64,000 nucleotides of DNA. Source: R-RK-3 sp963842775 (GTDB lineage Bacteria > Pseudomonadota > Alphaproteobacteria > Rhizobiales > Rhodomicrobiaceae). A program made the translations under genes and the position numbers. The stretch spans positions 62,001-126,000 of the forward strand of contig CAWJHQ010000002.1 in assembly GCA_963842775.1 (NCBI GenBank). The letters run 5' to 3'. The notes under the pieces were generated by a model. The model saw only the letters and a list, made by a program, of their open reading frames with translations, did no database searches and was not told the DNA's origin. Positions 27,527 to 38,042 of the stretch are shown one piece after another (position 1 is the first letter of the stretch; each line of letters begins with the position of its first letter).

Positions 27527-28555
27527 ATGAAAATCTGCATCTTTGGCGCGGGCGCGATAGGCGGCTATATGGCCGTGCTGTTGAAGAAGAGCGGCGCGAA
27601 TGTCTCGCTCGTGGCGCGCGGCGATCATCTCGCGGCGATCAAGAAGAACGGCCTGAAGCTCGTCGGAGAGGGCGGTGAGCACGTGGCCGAAATGCCGGCT
27701 ACCAACGATCCCGCCGAACTCGGTCCGCAGGATTACGTCATCTCGACGCTGAAAGCGCATCAGGCCTGGGAGACCGCCGACCAGATCAAGCCGCTGCTCG
27801 GGCCGTCTACCGCCGTCGTAACCGCGCAGAACGGCGTTCCCTGGTGGTATTTTTACGGACTGGTCGGCCAATATGCAAATCTGCGGCTGGAAAGCGTCGA
27901 TCCGGGGGACCGGCAATGGCGCGCCATCGGCCCGGAGCGGGTCATCGGCTGCACGGTCTATCCCGCTACCGAAATTATCGCGCCGGGTGTCATCAAACAT
28001 GTCTACGGCAATGCCTTCGGGCTTGGAGAGCCGAACCGCAAGGAGTCGGACCGCCTGAAGACGCTCGCCGCGATCTTCGAGACCGCAGGTCTTAAGCCGC
28101 GTATCTATCCGGAAATCCGCAACGACATCTGGCTGAAGCTCTGGGGCAACCTTTGCTTCAATCCCATTTCCGCCCTGACGCGCGCGACGCTGGATGTCAT
28201 CGCGACCGACCCCACCACACGCTCTGTTGCCCGGAACATGATGGTTGAGGCCGAGCGCATCGGCCGCCGGCTGGGCGTGCATTTTCGCATCGACATCGAA
28301 CGGCGGATTACCGGAGCGGCAAATGTCGGCGCTCACCGCACCTCGATGCTGCAGGATCTGGACCGTGGCCGCCCTCTGGAGCTCGATGCGCTGCTAACCG
28401 CCGTACAGGAGATGGGCCGCATCGTCGATCTGGACACGCCCTATATCGATTGCGTGCTCGGCCTGACGCAGCAGATGGGCCGCGTCGCGGGCGTTTATCC
28501 GGCTTTCCCCGACGCCGCGACCATGACGGATGCGGAAAAGTCGATTGCGGATTGA
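27527..28555 (+). CDS. 2-dehydropantoate 2-reductase family protein
   Basis: 342 residues starting MKICIFGAGAIGGYMAVLLK (GxGxxG). The C-terminal ApbA domain has DIWLKLWGNLCFNPISALTR with the conserved Lys and Asn and GRPLELDALLTAVQEMG with the Glu. It reads through without errors and is the second PanE homologue in the window. No panB or panC is nearby, so either a true ketopantoate reductase or an oxidoreductase for another 2-oxo acid is possible. The reading frame is open upstream to 27452, but the ATG at 27527 fits the family start. Confidence 0.85.
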   Translation: MKICIFGAGAIGGYMAVLLKKSGANVSLVARGDHLAAIKKNGLKLVGEGGEHVAEMPATNDPAELGPQDYVISTLKAHQAWETADQIKPLLGPSTAVVTAQNGVPWWYFYGLVGQYANLRLESVDPGDRQWRAIGPERVIGCTVYPATEIIAPGVIKHVYGNAFGLGEPNRKESDRLKTLAAIFETAGLKPRIYPEIRNDIWLKLWGNLCFNPISALTRATLDVIATDPTTRSVARNMMVEAERIGRRLGVHFRIDIERRITGAANVGAHRTSMLQDLDRGRPLELDALLTAVQEMGRIVDLDTPYIDCVLGLTQQMGRVAGVYPAFPDAATMTDAEKSIAD

Positions 28556-28725
28556 TGCGCCTGCGGAATGTCGGCAGCGCGGCGCCGGTTGCGACAACGC
28601 CATTGAGGCGATGATCGCGGCCGCCGCCGCGATCGCAGTCTACTTATCCGCATATGACCGCAATCGGCGGCGACCGATCCGCGCGCCGATGGCACATGCG
28701 CCTCTTTCTGAGATCCAAGCCCTTT

Positions 28726-31700
28726 TCAGGACTCGCCGATGCGCCCTAGCGCGGCCCGGGCTTCGGACATTTCCGGCGAATGCATACCTTCATCAAACGT
28801 CGCGTAAACCCGCGCAAGAGTTGCGCGGGCGCGATCGGCGTCGATCGCCTCGCTCTTCGATTTGACCATGCTGAGCGCCACACGAAGTTCCTCGGATTTC
28901 GCCTTCTGCCGGCGGGCGATCGAAAGCGCACGCTGGAATTCCCGCGTTGCCTCCACAGGGCGCTGCAAGGCAAGCAGAATTTCGCCCTTGAGCCGATGCA
29001 GGCCTACCTCCGACTGCTTCTCGCCGGTGGTTTCCCCTATCTCAATGGCATTGTCGATCGCCTCCAAGGCTTTCTCGGCATCCCCAAGCCGCAAATGGGC
29101 TTCGGCCACGCAACCGAGTTGAAACGGCCGAAACTGGCGGCTCAGCCGGCCGTCGGCAGCGGCGATCGCAGCATGCATCTGCGGCAGGGCCTCTGCGGCG
29201 CGTCCTTGCCGAAGCCGGATGGCGGCCGCAAAAAATGCGAACCAATTCTGGAACAGAGCAAGGCCGTGCTCGTCGGCGTGAACCACGGCCTCTTCGATGA
29301 GCGCTTCAGTGCTGTTGGATTGTGGACGTTGGACCGCCATGAACATCAGCCCGACAAACGCTACCGCGACGGAGACGGAATTCGCGCCATTGCGGGCGAG
29401 CGTCATCGCTTCGTCTGCGCAGGCGGCGGCTTGCTCTGGATAGCCCGAAGCCCAGAGAACGCGCGTCATATAGACGAGCGCCAGAATAAACTCGTCGACG
29501 CCGAACATGACAGGAGGATTACGCCTGCCGGCACGAAAGCAGTCAATCACTTCGCGAAGGTGGCTGTGCGCAGCTTCGAATTCGCCCATCGCCGACAAAT
29601 TCTGCCCCATCAGGCAGTTGGCGAGATCAATCCCGAGACCCGTTTCGCGAGCGAGCTTGAGGATCTGTTCTGCCAGCGGCAGGGCAGTGGCGAGTTCGCC
29701 GCGATGGAAGCGCAGGTTCCAAAGACCGCAAAGAATGCGAAGCTTTTCTTCGGCAGGGCAATCCGCATCGATCAGTTCGGAGGCTCTTTCGAAGACGTGC
29801 TGGCCTTTCGTGGCCGCATACCCCTTCAGAGCCATGACGGCGGGGCCCATGACGGCCAGCAACCGCCGCTCCCAGAGTTGCTTGTCTGCCTCGGAGGACA
29901 GCGCCGGCACCAGTTCCAGACCATGCTCGAGATGCGCGACGGCTTCTCGGTAGGCCGAACGCGAAATTGCGAGCATTCCGGCTTTCATCCAGTAACCCAA
30001 AGCAGGCAGGGCCACTCCGGCTTCCGTCAGATGGCGTGCAACAAGCTCGGGATGATTTTGCTCCACCGCCGGAAAGGTTTCCCGGATCGCGCTTGCGATG
30101 GCGCCATGGATCTGCTGCCGGCGCCCCTTAAGCAGGCTTTGGTAGGCCACGTCGCGGACCAAGCCATGCTTGAAGATGAAAGAGCGTCCGGAAATCGACG
30201 CTTGCTCGAAAATAAGCCCGGAAGAAGCCAACTGGCCCAGATCGTCGTCGAGCCTTGCAGCGGATGGTCCCGCGACCGCGCGGAGCAGCTCCTCCGAGAA
30301 TTCGCGGCCGATGACGGCGGCGATCTGCGCGGTCGCCTTTGCCTCGCCCAGGCGATCGAGACGGGCCATAAGCGAATCGTGCAGCGTTGCGGGAATTGCA
30401 AAATCGGGAGTGTTGCTGGGAAATACACCGGCGGCGGCGAATTCGAGCACCGTCTGGGTCAACTCTTCCAGGAAGAGCGGGATGCCATCGGTTTTTGCCA
30501 CAATCTGATCGACGATCCGGATCGGCAGATTTCGCTGCGGGCTTAGATGCTGAATGAGGGCGCGGGCGTGCCGATCGATCATCTTGTCGAGCGTCACCGG
30601 CCGGACATGCTCAAGTCCGCCCCAGGCCGGTTCAAAGCCCGGCCGCGATGTCACCAGGAGCAGAACCGGCAGGGTGCGGATCCGGTCGACCAGCAGGTCC
30701 AGCACTTCGAGGGAACTGGCATCCGCCCAGTGAGCGTCTTCGAACACCACGAGGGCGGGATCGCGCCGGGCGAAGCTCTCCACGCGATCAAGCAGCGCGC
30801 TGAGCGTCTTCCGACGCTGCTGAGCCGGGCTTAGCGTCAGCTGAGGATAACGCCCCTCCGAGGGGATCGACAGGAGCTGCGCGAAGAGCGGCGCGATGTC
30901 CTGGGCGGCCGGTGCATAGGCGGACAGCAGGGCCGCCAGTTTATCGAGCTTCTCCCCGGTGTCGCTGGCATGATGGAAATCCGCCGCACGCTCCAATTCG
31001 CGAATAAATGGGTAAAGGGCACTGTCGGCGTGGAAAGGAGAGCACTGATAGAACAGCTCCGCATGCGGCTGCGATGCAATCTGTTTCTGAAGTTCAAGCG
31101 TAAGCCGCGACTTGCCGATGCCCGGTTCACCCGTAATGAAGACGATGTGCCCTTCGCCACGCTGGGCTTTCCGCCAGCGATCGAGCAAATCCTCCAGCTC
31201 CGCTTCCCGGCCGGTGAACGGCGATCTATCCGGCCGATGCAGGGCGATGAAGCGGGTCGCACTGCGCGTCTCGGCGAGGACTCGCCAGAAAGCATCGGAT
31301 TCCGCGCTGTTGGCGAAGACCGGCTCGGAGATCGCCGCGCACTCGAACAGGTCTTTGACGAGGTTCTTCGTCCGCCTCGCGATCAGAACCGCGTCGCCGG
31401 GGCGCCACTGTTTGCAACAAATTGGCGATCCTCGGGGCTTCACCAATGAGCGCGAGGGCGGCCTCTGCTTTGTCTTCGCTGAACTCGCCGGCGACCACGG
31501 GGCTGGTAGCGATCCCAACCCGAGCGGCGACCCTCCCTGATGTCACGCTCTGCGGGCCGCGCACTTCCGCCGTCAGGGCGAGACCTGCACGTACGGCCTG
31601 TTCGGCACTGTGCTCATTAGCCTTGGGGAAGCCGAAAAGCGCGGTAAACCGGTCGCCGGAAAAACGTTCGATGTGCCCGCCGAAGCGCTCGACGACCGCC

Positions 31701-32640
31701 GCGCATTGACGGCGGCATTGGGTAGCCACGTCAACCAGCTCTTCCGGTTCGAGTTCAGCGGACAGCGCGTCCAGGCCGGCGATCTCGCATGTCAGGATCG
31801 TGATCTGCCGCCGCTCCAGCGGACGCGTGGCGCCGGGGCGCGGCATCGCCGAAATCCACCGTCTCCGGCCTCGACCGCGCGATCTCGGAAGCTTGCTCGC
31901 GTGGCGCATTGCGTTGCGCCCGGATTTCCCGGTACAGCGCCGTCGTCCCCGGCTCCGGCTCGACATTCAACTCCCGCGACGAGCACATCGAGGCAGACCT
32001 GATATTGCCGCAACGCCGCTGCATAACGGCCTTGCTTGCTATAAAGCTCCATCAGCGCGCGATGGCTGCTTTCGCGCAATGGATCGAGGGTGAGAAGCCG
32101 CGTGGCGACCGACGCCGCGCGCTCCAGATTGCCCGACGCGATATAATGAGCCAGCAATCGGCTCAGAAGGTCGACCGCTTTTTCATGGTAGCCCTGGCGC
32201 ACCGCCGACAGCCACCGATCGAATTCCGGGGCATGCAGATCGAAGCCCTCAAGCAACTCGCCGCTAAACAGATTTGCCGCATGCGCGTGCGCGTCCGGCT
32301 CCGTCGCATCCGCAAATTGCGCGAATTCGAGAGCATCGACATAGAGCGCCGACGGATCGAGCGCGATAGCATCGCCTTCGCTGATGATAGGCTGAGAATG
32401 GGATGGCAGCAGCGTCTTGCGTAGCAGGCTAAGTGTTTGCCGCAGGCTTTCGCGGGCTTGCGGTTCGCCTGCCTCATCCCAAAGTAGGCTGGCAAGCAAG
32501 GACCGCGAACGACGCTGTCCCCCGGCAAGCGCTAGATACGCGAGCAGCGCCTTGCTCTTTTTCGTCGGCAAGAGCATCGGCTCGCCCGACACGCTTTGCA
32601 GCCGGAAAGCGCCAAGTAGTTGAAGGCGCAATTTCCCCAT
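28726..32640 (-). CDS. SARP/BTAD - cyclase-like - AAA ATPase - TPR regulator (three frameshifts)
   Basis: 1303 residues once three extra bases (near 31978, near 31835, and in the GGGG at 31399-31402) are removed. Order: an OmpR-type winged helix (LRLQLLGAFRLQSVSGEPML; TKKSKALLAYLALAGGQRRS), the bacterial activator domain (residues about 95-240), a class III cyclase-like domain (RRQITILTCEIAGLDALS ... HIERFSGDRFTALFGFPKA), an AAA domain (FTGREAELEDL; Walker A FITGEPGIGKSRL; VVFEDAHWADASSLEVLDLL) and about 450 residues of TPR-like helices. The first cyclase metal Asp is Glu here and the second Asp is kept. This type usually acts as a transcriptional activator; targets are unknown. The C-terminus is LGRIGES. 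Confidence 0.82.
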
Positions 32641-32909
32641 AAATCTTCACCCGTGCCGTACCCGATTTCACGTTTTTATCACGGTTCTATCGCGCAATCT
32701 ATAATGCACTGGCCGTATGTTGCAATTGGGCCGGTGGTCAGGTCTAAAAAGTGAACAGACCATCGACGCCTTTGTAAACGCCTGGTTACATTCATCAAAG
32801 AACAAAAGGAAATGCCTAAACTATAGTCTTGTTATGTATATTCTGCCCTTAATTCTGCCCCCCATATATTGAAAAACAGGCGAATAAAATTATTTAGTTT
32901 GCACTTAGA

Positions 32910-32930
32910 GGGTCGGGTCTTCCCCGGCCC
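32910..32930. terminator. Terminator-like hairpin in AT-rich spacer
   Basis: GGGTCGGG pairs with CCCGGCCC (one T-G pair) around a TCTTC loop, followed on the + strand by TTTGCAATTTT. It is not directly behind any recognised gene, so it may mark the end of an unseen small transcript. Confidence 0.4.
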
Positions 32931-33032
32931 TTTGCAATTTTGCTTAATCCCTTATCTTCTAACAGCGGTTCGGTGGTCCGTTTGAGGTAGGCGTCCGCTC
33001 GCGCGGCCTTTGCCATCTAGGCATTGCTCCTT

Positions 33033-33107
33033 AAATTATGGTTGAGCTGTGGCATCCGTTTCAAAAGCAAGGAGCGGAGTGCGATAGTGGAGCGGACACC
33101 ATAATTT
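33033..33107. repeat. 75-bp element with inverted ends
   Basis: AAATTATGGT at 33033-33042 and its exact reverse complement ACCATAATTT at 33098-33107 bound a 75-bp segment; GCTCCTT / AAGGAGC form a further inverted pair just before and inside it. It could be a miniature mobile element, an IS end fragment or an operator for ada. No target-site duplication was identified. Confidence 0.35.
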
Positions 33108-33175
33108 GTCTTCAGGAGAAATTCACCGCCAAGCGCGAGATGAACCTGAAGAGGTTGAGGATGCTTACTAAGATC

Positions 33176-34252
33176 ATGACTGCCCACCATGCGCCTTCGC
33201 CAGCCTCCACGCCGGCGACGGATGAGCAGCGCTGGGACGCTGTCCGCCGGCGCGACAAGGCCAGTGACGGTGCATTCTTCTATTCCGTCCGCACGACCGG
33301 CGTTTTCTGCCGCCCGTCCTGTGCGGCTCGCTTGCCCAGACGGGAAAACGTTGCATTCCATGCGACCGTCGCGGATGCCGAGCGGGCGGGTTTTCGGCCC
33401 TGCAAGCGGTGTCGTCCCGATGAGCCGCCCCAAGCGGAGCGGCATGCCGCAATCGTAACGCATGCATGCCGGGTCATCGAACAGGCCGAGGAGCCGCCAA
33501 CCCTCGACGAGTTGGCGAACGCCGCCGGCATGAGCCGATTCCACTTCCACCGGGTGTTCAAGGCACAGACCGGCGTGACGCCCAAAGCCTATGCGGACGC
33601 TCATCGGGCGGGGCGCGTCCGGGACGAACTGGCGGAAGGGGCAAGCGTCACCGAATCCATTTACGCGGCGGGCTTCAACTCGAGCGGCCGTTTCTATGCG
33701 TCGTCGTCGGAGCGGCTGGGTATGACACCGAGTCAATTCCGCAGCGGTGGCGAGGGCGCCTCAATGCGCTTCGCGGTTGGCGAATGTTCACTGGGTTCCA
33801 TCCTGGTCGCAGCCTCCGACAAAGGCATTGTCGCCATTCAGTTCGGCGACGATCCCAATGTACTGCTTCGCGATCTGCAGGAGCGGTTTCCGAAGGCGCG
33901 GCTGGTCGGAGGCGATAAGGAGTTCGAGCGGATCGTCGCGGTCGTGGTCGGGGCCGTCGAGCGCCCGGTAGACGCAGAGCTTCCGCTCGACGTGCGCGGC
34001 ACGGCATTTCAGCAGCGGGTCTGGCAGGCGCTGCGCGAGATTCCGCGCGGCTCGACGGCGAGCTATGCTGATATTGCGGCGCGGATCGGCCAGCCGAAGG
34101 CGGTGCGGGCGGTGGCTCGTGCCTGCGCGTCGAACGAGATCGCAGTCGCGATTCCCTGCCATCGCGTTGTGCGCACGGACGGTTCGCTCAGCGGTTACCG
34201 GTGGGGCGTCGAGCGTAAGCGGGCGCTGTTGGAGCGGGAGGCCAGATCATGA
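33176..34252 (+). CDS. ada: Ada: methylated-DNA-protein cysteine methyltransferase / AraC-type regulator
   Basis: 358 residues from the ATG at 33176. Domains: zinc-binding Ada N-terminal domain (GVFCRPSCAARLPRRENVAF and FRPCKRCRPD, four Cys including the phosphotriester-accepting one), AraC helix-turn-helix (LDELANAAGMSRFHFHRVFK; ESIYAAGFNSSGRFYAS) and the C-terminal MGMT domain with the acceptor Cys in VAIPCHRVVRTDG. It repairs alkylated DNA and activates its own regulon once methylated. An upstream open frame reaches 33038, but that part crosses the 75-bp inverted-end element and has no family similarity. It overlaps the next gene by ATGA. Confidence 0.92.
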   Translation: MTAHHAPSPASTPATDEQRWDAVRRRDKASDGAFFYSVRTTGVFCRPSCAARLPRRENVAFHATVADAERAGFRPCKRCRPDEPPQAERHAAIVTHACRVIEQAEEPPTLDELANAAGMSRFHFHRVFKAQTGVTPKAYADAHRAGRVRDELAEGASVTESIYAAGFNSSGRFYASSSERLGMTPSQFRSGGEGASMRFAVGECSLGSILVAASDKGIVAIQFGDDPNVLLRDLQERFPKARLVGGDKEFERIVAVVVGAVERPVDAELPLDVRGTAFQQRVWQALREIPRGSTASYADIAARIGQPKAVRAVARACASNEIAVAIPCHRVVRTDGSLSGYRWGVERKRALLEREARS

Positions 34253-35008
34253 GCAGCCCAGCGCCGACCAAGGCCAACCCCGTATCGCGTTCCGGGGCAG
34301 GCGACATCACGAAGCGCATCGCGGGTCTCGATTGGCCGGCCATCGAAACCGGCCTCGATAGCATGCGGATGGGCAGGCACTGGGCCGATCCTGAGCGCCG
34401 ACGAATGCGAGGGGCTCGCCGCCCTTTATGCATCGGACGGCAAGTTCCGCAGCAAGATTATTATGGCCCGGCACGGCTTCGGCTCAGGCGAATACAAATA
34501 TCTGGCCGACCCGTTGCCGGGCATCATCGGTGCGCTGCGCAATTCGCTCTACCCGCCGCTGGCGCGGATAGCCAATCGCTGGAATGAAGCGATGGGCATC
34601 CCCGCACGCTACCCGGCCGAGCACGCCGACTTCATCAAGGTGTGCCACCGCGCCGGACAAACCAAGCCGACGCCGCTGATCCTGCAATATGGTCCCGGCG
34701 ATTATAATTGCCTGCATCAGGATATTTACGGCGATCTGGTGTTTCCGTTCCAAGCCGCCTTCCTCCTGTCCCGGCCTGGTCAGGATTTTACCGGCGGAGA
34801 GTTCGTACTGACAGAGCAACGGCCCCGGATGCAATCGCGTGTGGAGGTCGTGCCCCTGCGCCAAGGCGAAGCGGTCATCTTCCCCGTGCATCATCGGCCG
34901 GTGCAAGGCACGCGCGGAATCTACCGGGTCAACATGCGCCACGGCGTCAGCCGGCTGCGTTCGGGCCGCCGCCACGTGCTCGGCATCATTTTCCACGACG
35001 CCAAATAA
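34249..35008 (+). CDS. 2OG-Fe(II) oxygenase, AlkB-associated type (one frameshift)
   Basis: 252 residues after removing one extra base near 34360; the corrected frame then reads GTGPILSADECEGLAALYAS. Iron ligands are visible in LHQDIYGDLVFPFQ (HxD) and in VNMRHGVSRLRSG (distal His), with the 2-oxoglutarate-binding Arg close behind. Translational coupling to ada suggests oxidative repair of alkylated bases, the AlkB role, though this protein belongs to the prolyl-hydroxylase-like branch rather than classical AlkB. Protein or RNA targets cannot be excluded. Confidence 0.82.
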
Positions 35009-35175
35009 CCCTCCGCGGCGCTCGCGCTTCAAGGAGCATCGGCGCGACAGATGCAAGAGAAGGAGATATTATTGAAAAACGCCATGAGTTAACTTATCCA
35101 CTCAATATACGGTATCAAAACGCCGTCTTGCCACCAAATGCAGTCACATGACATCGATCGGAAAAGCTTCTCAAC

Positions 35176-35619
35176 ATGACGCCAGCGCAGGCGAAACTCG
35201 TTCAGGACAATTTTCGGAAAGTCGTGCCGATCGCGGGTGAGGCGGCGATAATGTTTTATGACAGGCTATTCGAGATCGCGCCTGAAACCCGGCCCCTGTT
35301 CAAGCGCGACCTCCGCGGACAATACGACAAGTTCATTCAGATGCTGCTCTGGATCGTCGCCAATTTGCATCAGGTGCAGGTGATCCTGCCCGCGGTGGAG
35401 GAACTTGGCCGGCGTCATGCCGGCTATGATATCGAACCGCATTATTTTGAACGCGTCGGAGAGGCACTCATCTGGACCCTCGACGCAGGGCTCGGGGACG
35501 AATTCACGCCGGAAATACAGGACGCATGGATCGCGGCATACGGGGTTCTAGCGAGCACGATGCAGGCCGCCGGCGATCGCGAACCCCCGAGGAGAAGGCT
35601 TTTCGCGGCGCGTGATTGA
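35176..35619 (+). CDS. Single-domain globin
   Basis: 147 residues matching flavohaemoglobin-type globins over the whole fold: MTPAQAKLVQDNFRKVVPIA at helix A, MFYDRLFEIAPETRPLF at B/C, the proximal His in LGRRHAGYDIEPHYF, and WTLDAGLGDEFTPEIQDAWI at G/H. No reductase domain follows. Such proteins bind oxygen or detoxify nitric oxide with separate reductases. It is 167 bp downstream of the ada operon and probably transcribed separately. Confidence 0.9.
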   Translation: MTPAQAKLVQDNFRKVVPIAGEAAIMFYDRLFEIAPETRPLFKRDLRGQYDKFIQMLLWIVANLHQVQVILPAVEELGRRHAGYDIEPHYFERVGEALIWTLDAGLGDEFTPEIQDAWIAAYGVLASTMQAAGDREPPRRRLFAARD

Positions 35620-35782
35620 TGGCGCCGGTACAGCGGTCTACGGCGCCATCAGCTGGCGAGATGCCTTGGCGATATCACAGAGGAATTGAAGGCACAGCGC
35701 CCGCGGAGAGATGAGGGCAAGAGGAGCAGCTTCTGGTGGCGGTAAGGCCGCGCCAGGGCGAAAAGTTGCAGTTCGCCGCCTC

Positions 35783-36904
35783 CTATTCCATGCGGCGGCG
35801 GAACAACCATGCCGCAACGGACAGAGTGAATGCGGCGATCAAAATCAGCGGAACGATGTTTGCCGCGACATCCGTGGCCGGCATTCCCTTCAGGAACAGG
35901 CCGCGCACGATGACGAGGAAATGCCGCAAGGGGTTCGCCAGGGTGACGACTTGAAGCCATTGCGGCATGTTCTCCACGGGCGTGGCAAAGCCGGAGAGAA
36001 GGATCGCGGGCGAGGCGAACAGAAAGGTGCCGAGAAACGCCTGCTGCTGCGTCTGAGCCAGCGAGGAGATGAACAGCCCCACCCCCACGACCGAAGCGAG
36101 AAAGAAAACGATCGCCGCATAGAGCAGCAGCAGCGACCCGCGAAACGGCACCTCGAAGAAAAAGATCGCGACAAGGAGGAAGGCGGTGGCCTGCACCACG
36201 CCGATAATCAGGGGCGGAAGCATCTTGCCGATCAGGATTTCGCTGACGCGCAAGGGCGACACCATCAGCTGATCGAACGTGCCGAGTTCCCGCTCCCGCG
36301 CCACCGACTGGCCGGTCACCACCAGCGCGATAAGCAGACCAAGCGTTCCCAGGAGGCTCGGGACGGTAAACCAGATATAGTCGAGATTGGCATTGAACCA
36401 GTGGCGCACGGCGATGGGCGGCACCGGCGCTTCGCCTGCTCCCGCAAATGCGGTTTTGACTTGCACGGGCGTCGCGATGCCGCTGGCTATCGTCGAGACA
36501 TAGCCGAGCACGATCTGCGACGCATTCGACCGGCGGCCGTCGAGCACGATCTGAACCTCCGCAGGGCGGCCGGCGGCCACGTCACGCGAAAAATCCGGCC
36601 CGAATTGGAGGGTGGCGACGACGCGGCGGTTATCGATCGCGTCCCGCGCTTCCTGCTGGTTGGCGAAGCGCCTGATGTCGCGGAAGGCTGGCGCGCCCTG
36701 CAAACGCTGTTGAAATTCGACGCTCCAGCGCCCGGCATCGCGATTGAGGATGCCGACATCGATATTGCTGACATCGAGCGTCGCCGCATAGCTGAACAGG
36801 AACATCTGCAAAAGCGGCGGGCCGATCAGGATGAAGCGGCCGCGCGGGTCGCGCAGCACCGCGAGCAATTCCTTCACGATCAGGGCTCGGAGGCGGCGCC
36901 ACAT
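35783..36904 (-). CDS. ABC-2 type exporter permease (YbhR-like)
   Basis: 373 residues starting MWRRLRALIVKELLAVLRDP, with one N-terminal membrane segment, a large extracytoplasmic domain (about 45-180) and five C-terminal membrane segments, including the family motif RERELGTFDQLMVSPLRVSE. Last gene of the exporter operon; its start shares one base with the stop of the preceding permease (TAATG). With its partner it would form the heterodimeric membrane part of a drug or toxic-compound exporter. Confidence 0.88.
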   Translation of the reverse strand: MWRRLRALIVKELLAVLRDPRGRFILIGPPLLQMFLFSYAATLDVSNIDVGILNRDAGRWSVEFQQRLQGAPAFRDIRRFANQQEARDAIDNRRVVATLQFGPDFSRDVAAGRPAEVQIVLDGRRSNASQIVLGYVSTIASGIATPVQVKTAFAGAGEAPVPPIAVRHWFNANLDYIWFTVPSLLGTLGLLIALVVTGQSVARERELGTFDQLMVSPLRVSEILIGKMLPPLIIGVVQATAFLLVAIFFFEVPFRGSLLLLYAAIVFFLASVVGVGLFISSLAQTQQQAFLGTFLFASPAILLSGFATPVENMPQWLQVVTLANPLRHFLVIVRGLFLKGMPATDVAANIVPLILIAAFTLSVAAWLFRRRME

Positions 36905-38042
36905 TATTCGAGGCTCTTTCTCGTGGTGCGGAGGGTGAGAAACAGGAACACCGCGCCAATGCCGAGCATCGCGGCGATGTTCTGCAGGAACAGCGGCCAT
37001 ATGTCGCCCGCGAGGAAGACCGTTTGCAGGCTGGGGATGAGGTAGCGCGCCGGGCACGATATAGGTGAAGAGCTGGATGATCTTCGGCATGCTGGCGATT
37101 TCGAAGATGAAGCCGGACAGCAGGAATGCCGGCAGAAACCCTGAGATCAGCGCCGCTTGCGACGCAACGAACTGGTTTTTGGTCGCCGAGGAAATTAGCA
37201 GGCCCTGGCCGAGCGCGGGCACCAGGAAGGCCGAGGAAATCAGCAGCAGCGCGAGAAACGAGCCTCTGAGCGGCACGCCGAACAGATAGACGCCGATCGC
37301 CGTGCACAGCGCCATCGCTCCCAGGCCAAGCGCGAAATAAGGGATCAGCTTGCCCAGGATGAGTTCGGCGGTGGAGATCGGCGTCGCCATCATCGCCTCC
37401 ATCGTGCCGCGCTCCCATTCGCGGGCGACGACGAGCGCCGTAAGCAGCGTTCCGACCAGCGTCATGACGATGGCGATGCAGCCGGGGACGAGGAAATACC
37501 GGCTTCGGAGTTCGGGATTGTACCAGAAGCGCGGCACCAGGCTGACGGCTTGCGCCGGCGCCCGGCTTCCAGCGCGCGAGGCCGCCCAATTCGCATAGAC
37601 GCCTTGCGCGTAATTCTCGACGAATTTCGCCGTATTCGGCTCGGAGCCGTCGGTCTGCACCTGGATCTGGGCGCGGGCAGAGATTGCGCGCGGCCGCCTC
37701 GCCGAAGCTCGCCGGAATGACGACGATGCCGCGTATGCCGCCTGCAATGAGCAGCGGCTCCAATTCACGGCGGTCGCGCGCATCCGTCACGGCAAAAAAG
37801 CGCGATGCCCGGAAGGCCGCGACGAGGCTCTGCGACGCCTCGTTCGTCACCTCGACGGCGACGCCGATCCGCACCACATTGGCATCCAGAGAAACGCCAT
37901 AGCCGAACAGGAACAACAGGATCAGCGGCAGCACAAAGGCGATGAGAATGCTGCTCGGATCGCGCAGGATCTGGATCGATTCCTTTGCGAGCAGCGCCAT
38001 GAACCGGCGGCCTCGCGCACCTCGCACAGTTTCCGTGCTCAT
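36904..38042 (-). CDS. ABC-2 type exporter permease (YbhS-like, two frameshifts)
   Basis: 378 residues after removing extra bases near 37685 and 37051. N-terminus RFMALLAKESIQILRDPSSI then ILLFLFGYGVSLDAN; middle AREWERGTMEAMMATPISTA; the corrected C-terminus reads PARYLIPSLQTVFLAGDIWP and ends with KSLE. It overlaps the ATPase gene by 4 bp (ATGA) and the second permease by one base. The pairing of two homologous ABC-2 permeases is the YbhS/YbhR arrangement. Confidence 0.85.

Larger units (their letters stand above)
32641..33175. other. 535-bp gene-free region between the SARP regulator and ada
   Basis: Divergent intergenic region, visibly richer in A and T than its surroundings. It holds a terminator-like hairpin (32910-32930), a 75-bp element with 10-bp inverted ends (33033-33107) and a small GGTCT ... 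AGACC inverted pair near 32740. I see no convincing coding sequence. Confidence 0.5.

Noticed and set aside
9252..28555. Assigning panE to either of the two ketopantoate-reductase-like genes.
   Set aside because: Family membership is clear but neither sits with pantothenate genes, and one is coupled to an LLM oxidoreductase; the symbol would claim too much.
28780..30546. A 588-codon open frame on the + strand opposite the SARP/TPR regulator, and a similar one at 60346-61872 opposite the TPR protein.
   Set aside because: Both are antisense shadows of long conserved genes; no ribosome site or recognisable domain.
31226..31966. A stand-alone adenylate cyclase gene.
   Set aside because: The cyclase-like segment is flanked on both sides by frames that continue the same multi-domain protein after removal of single extra bases.
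32910..33110. A possible complete insertion sequence upstream of ada.
   Set aside because: Only short inverted ends and a hairpin are visible; there is no transposase frame and no target duplication.
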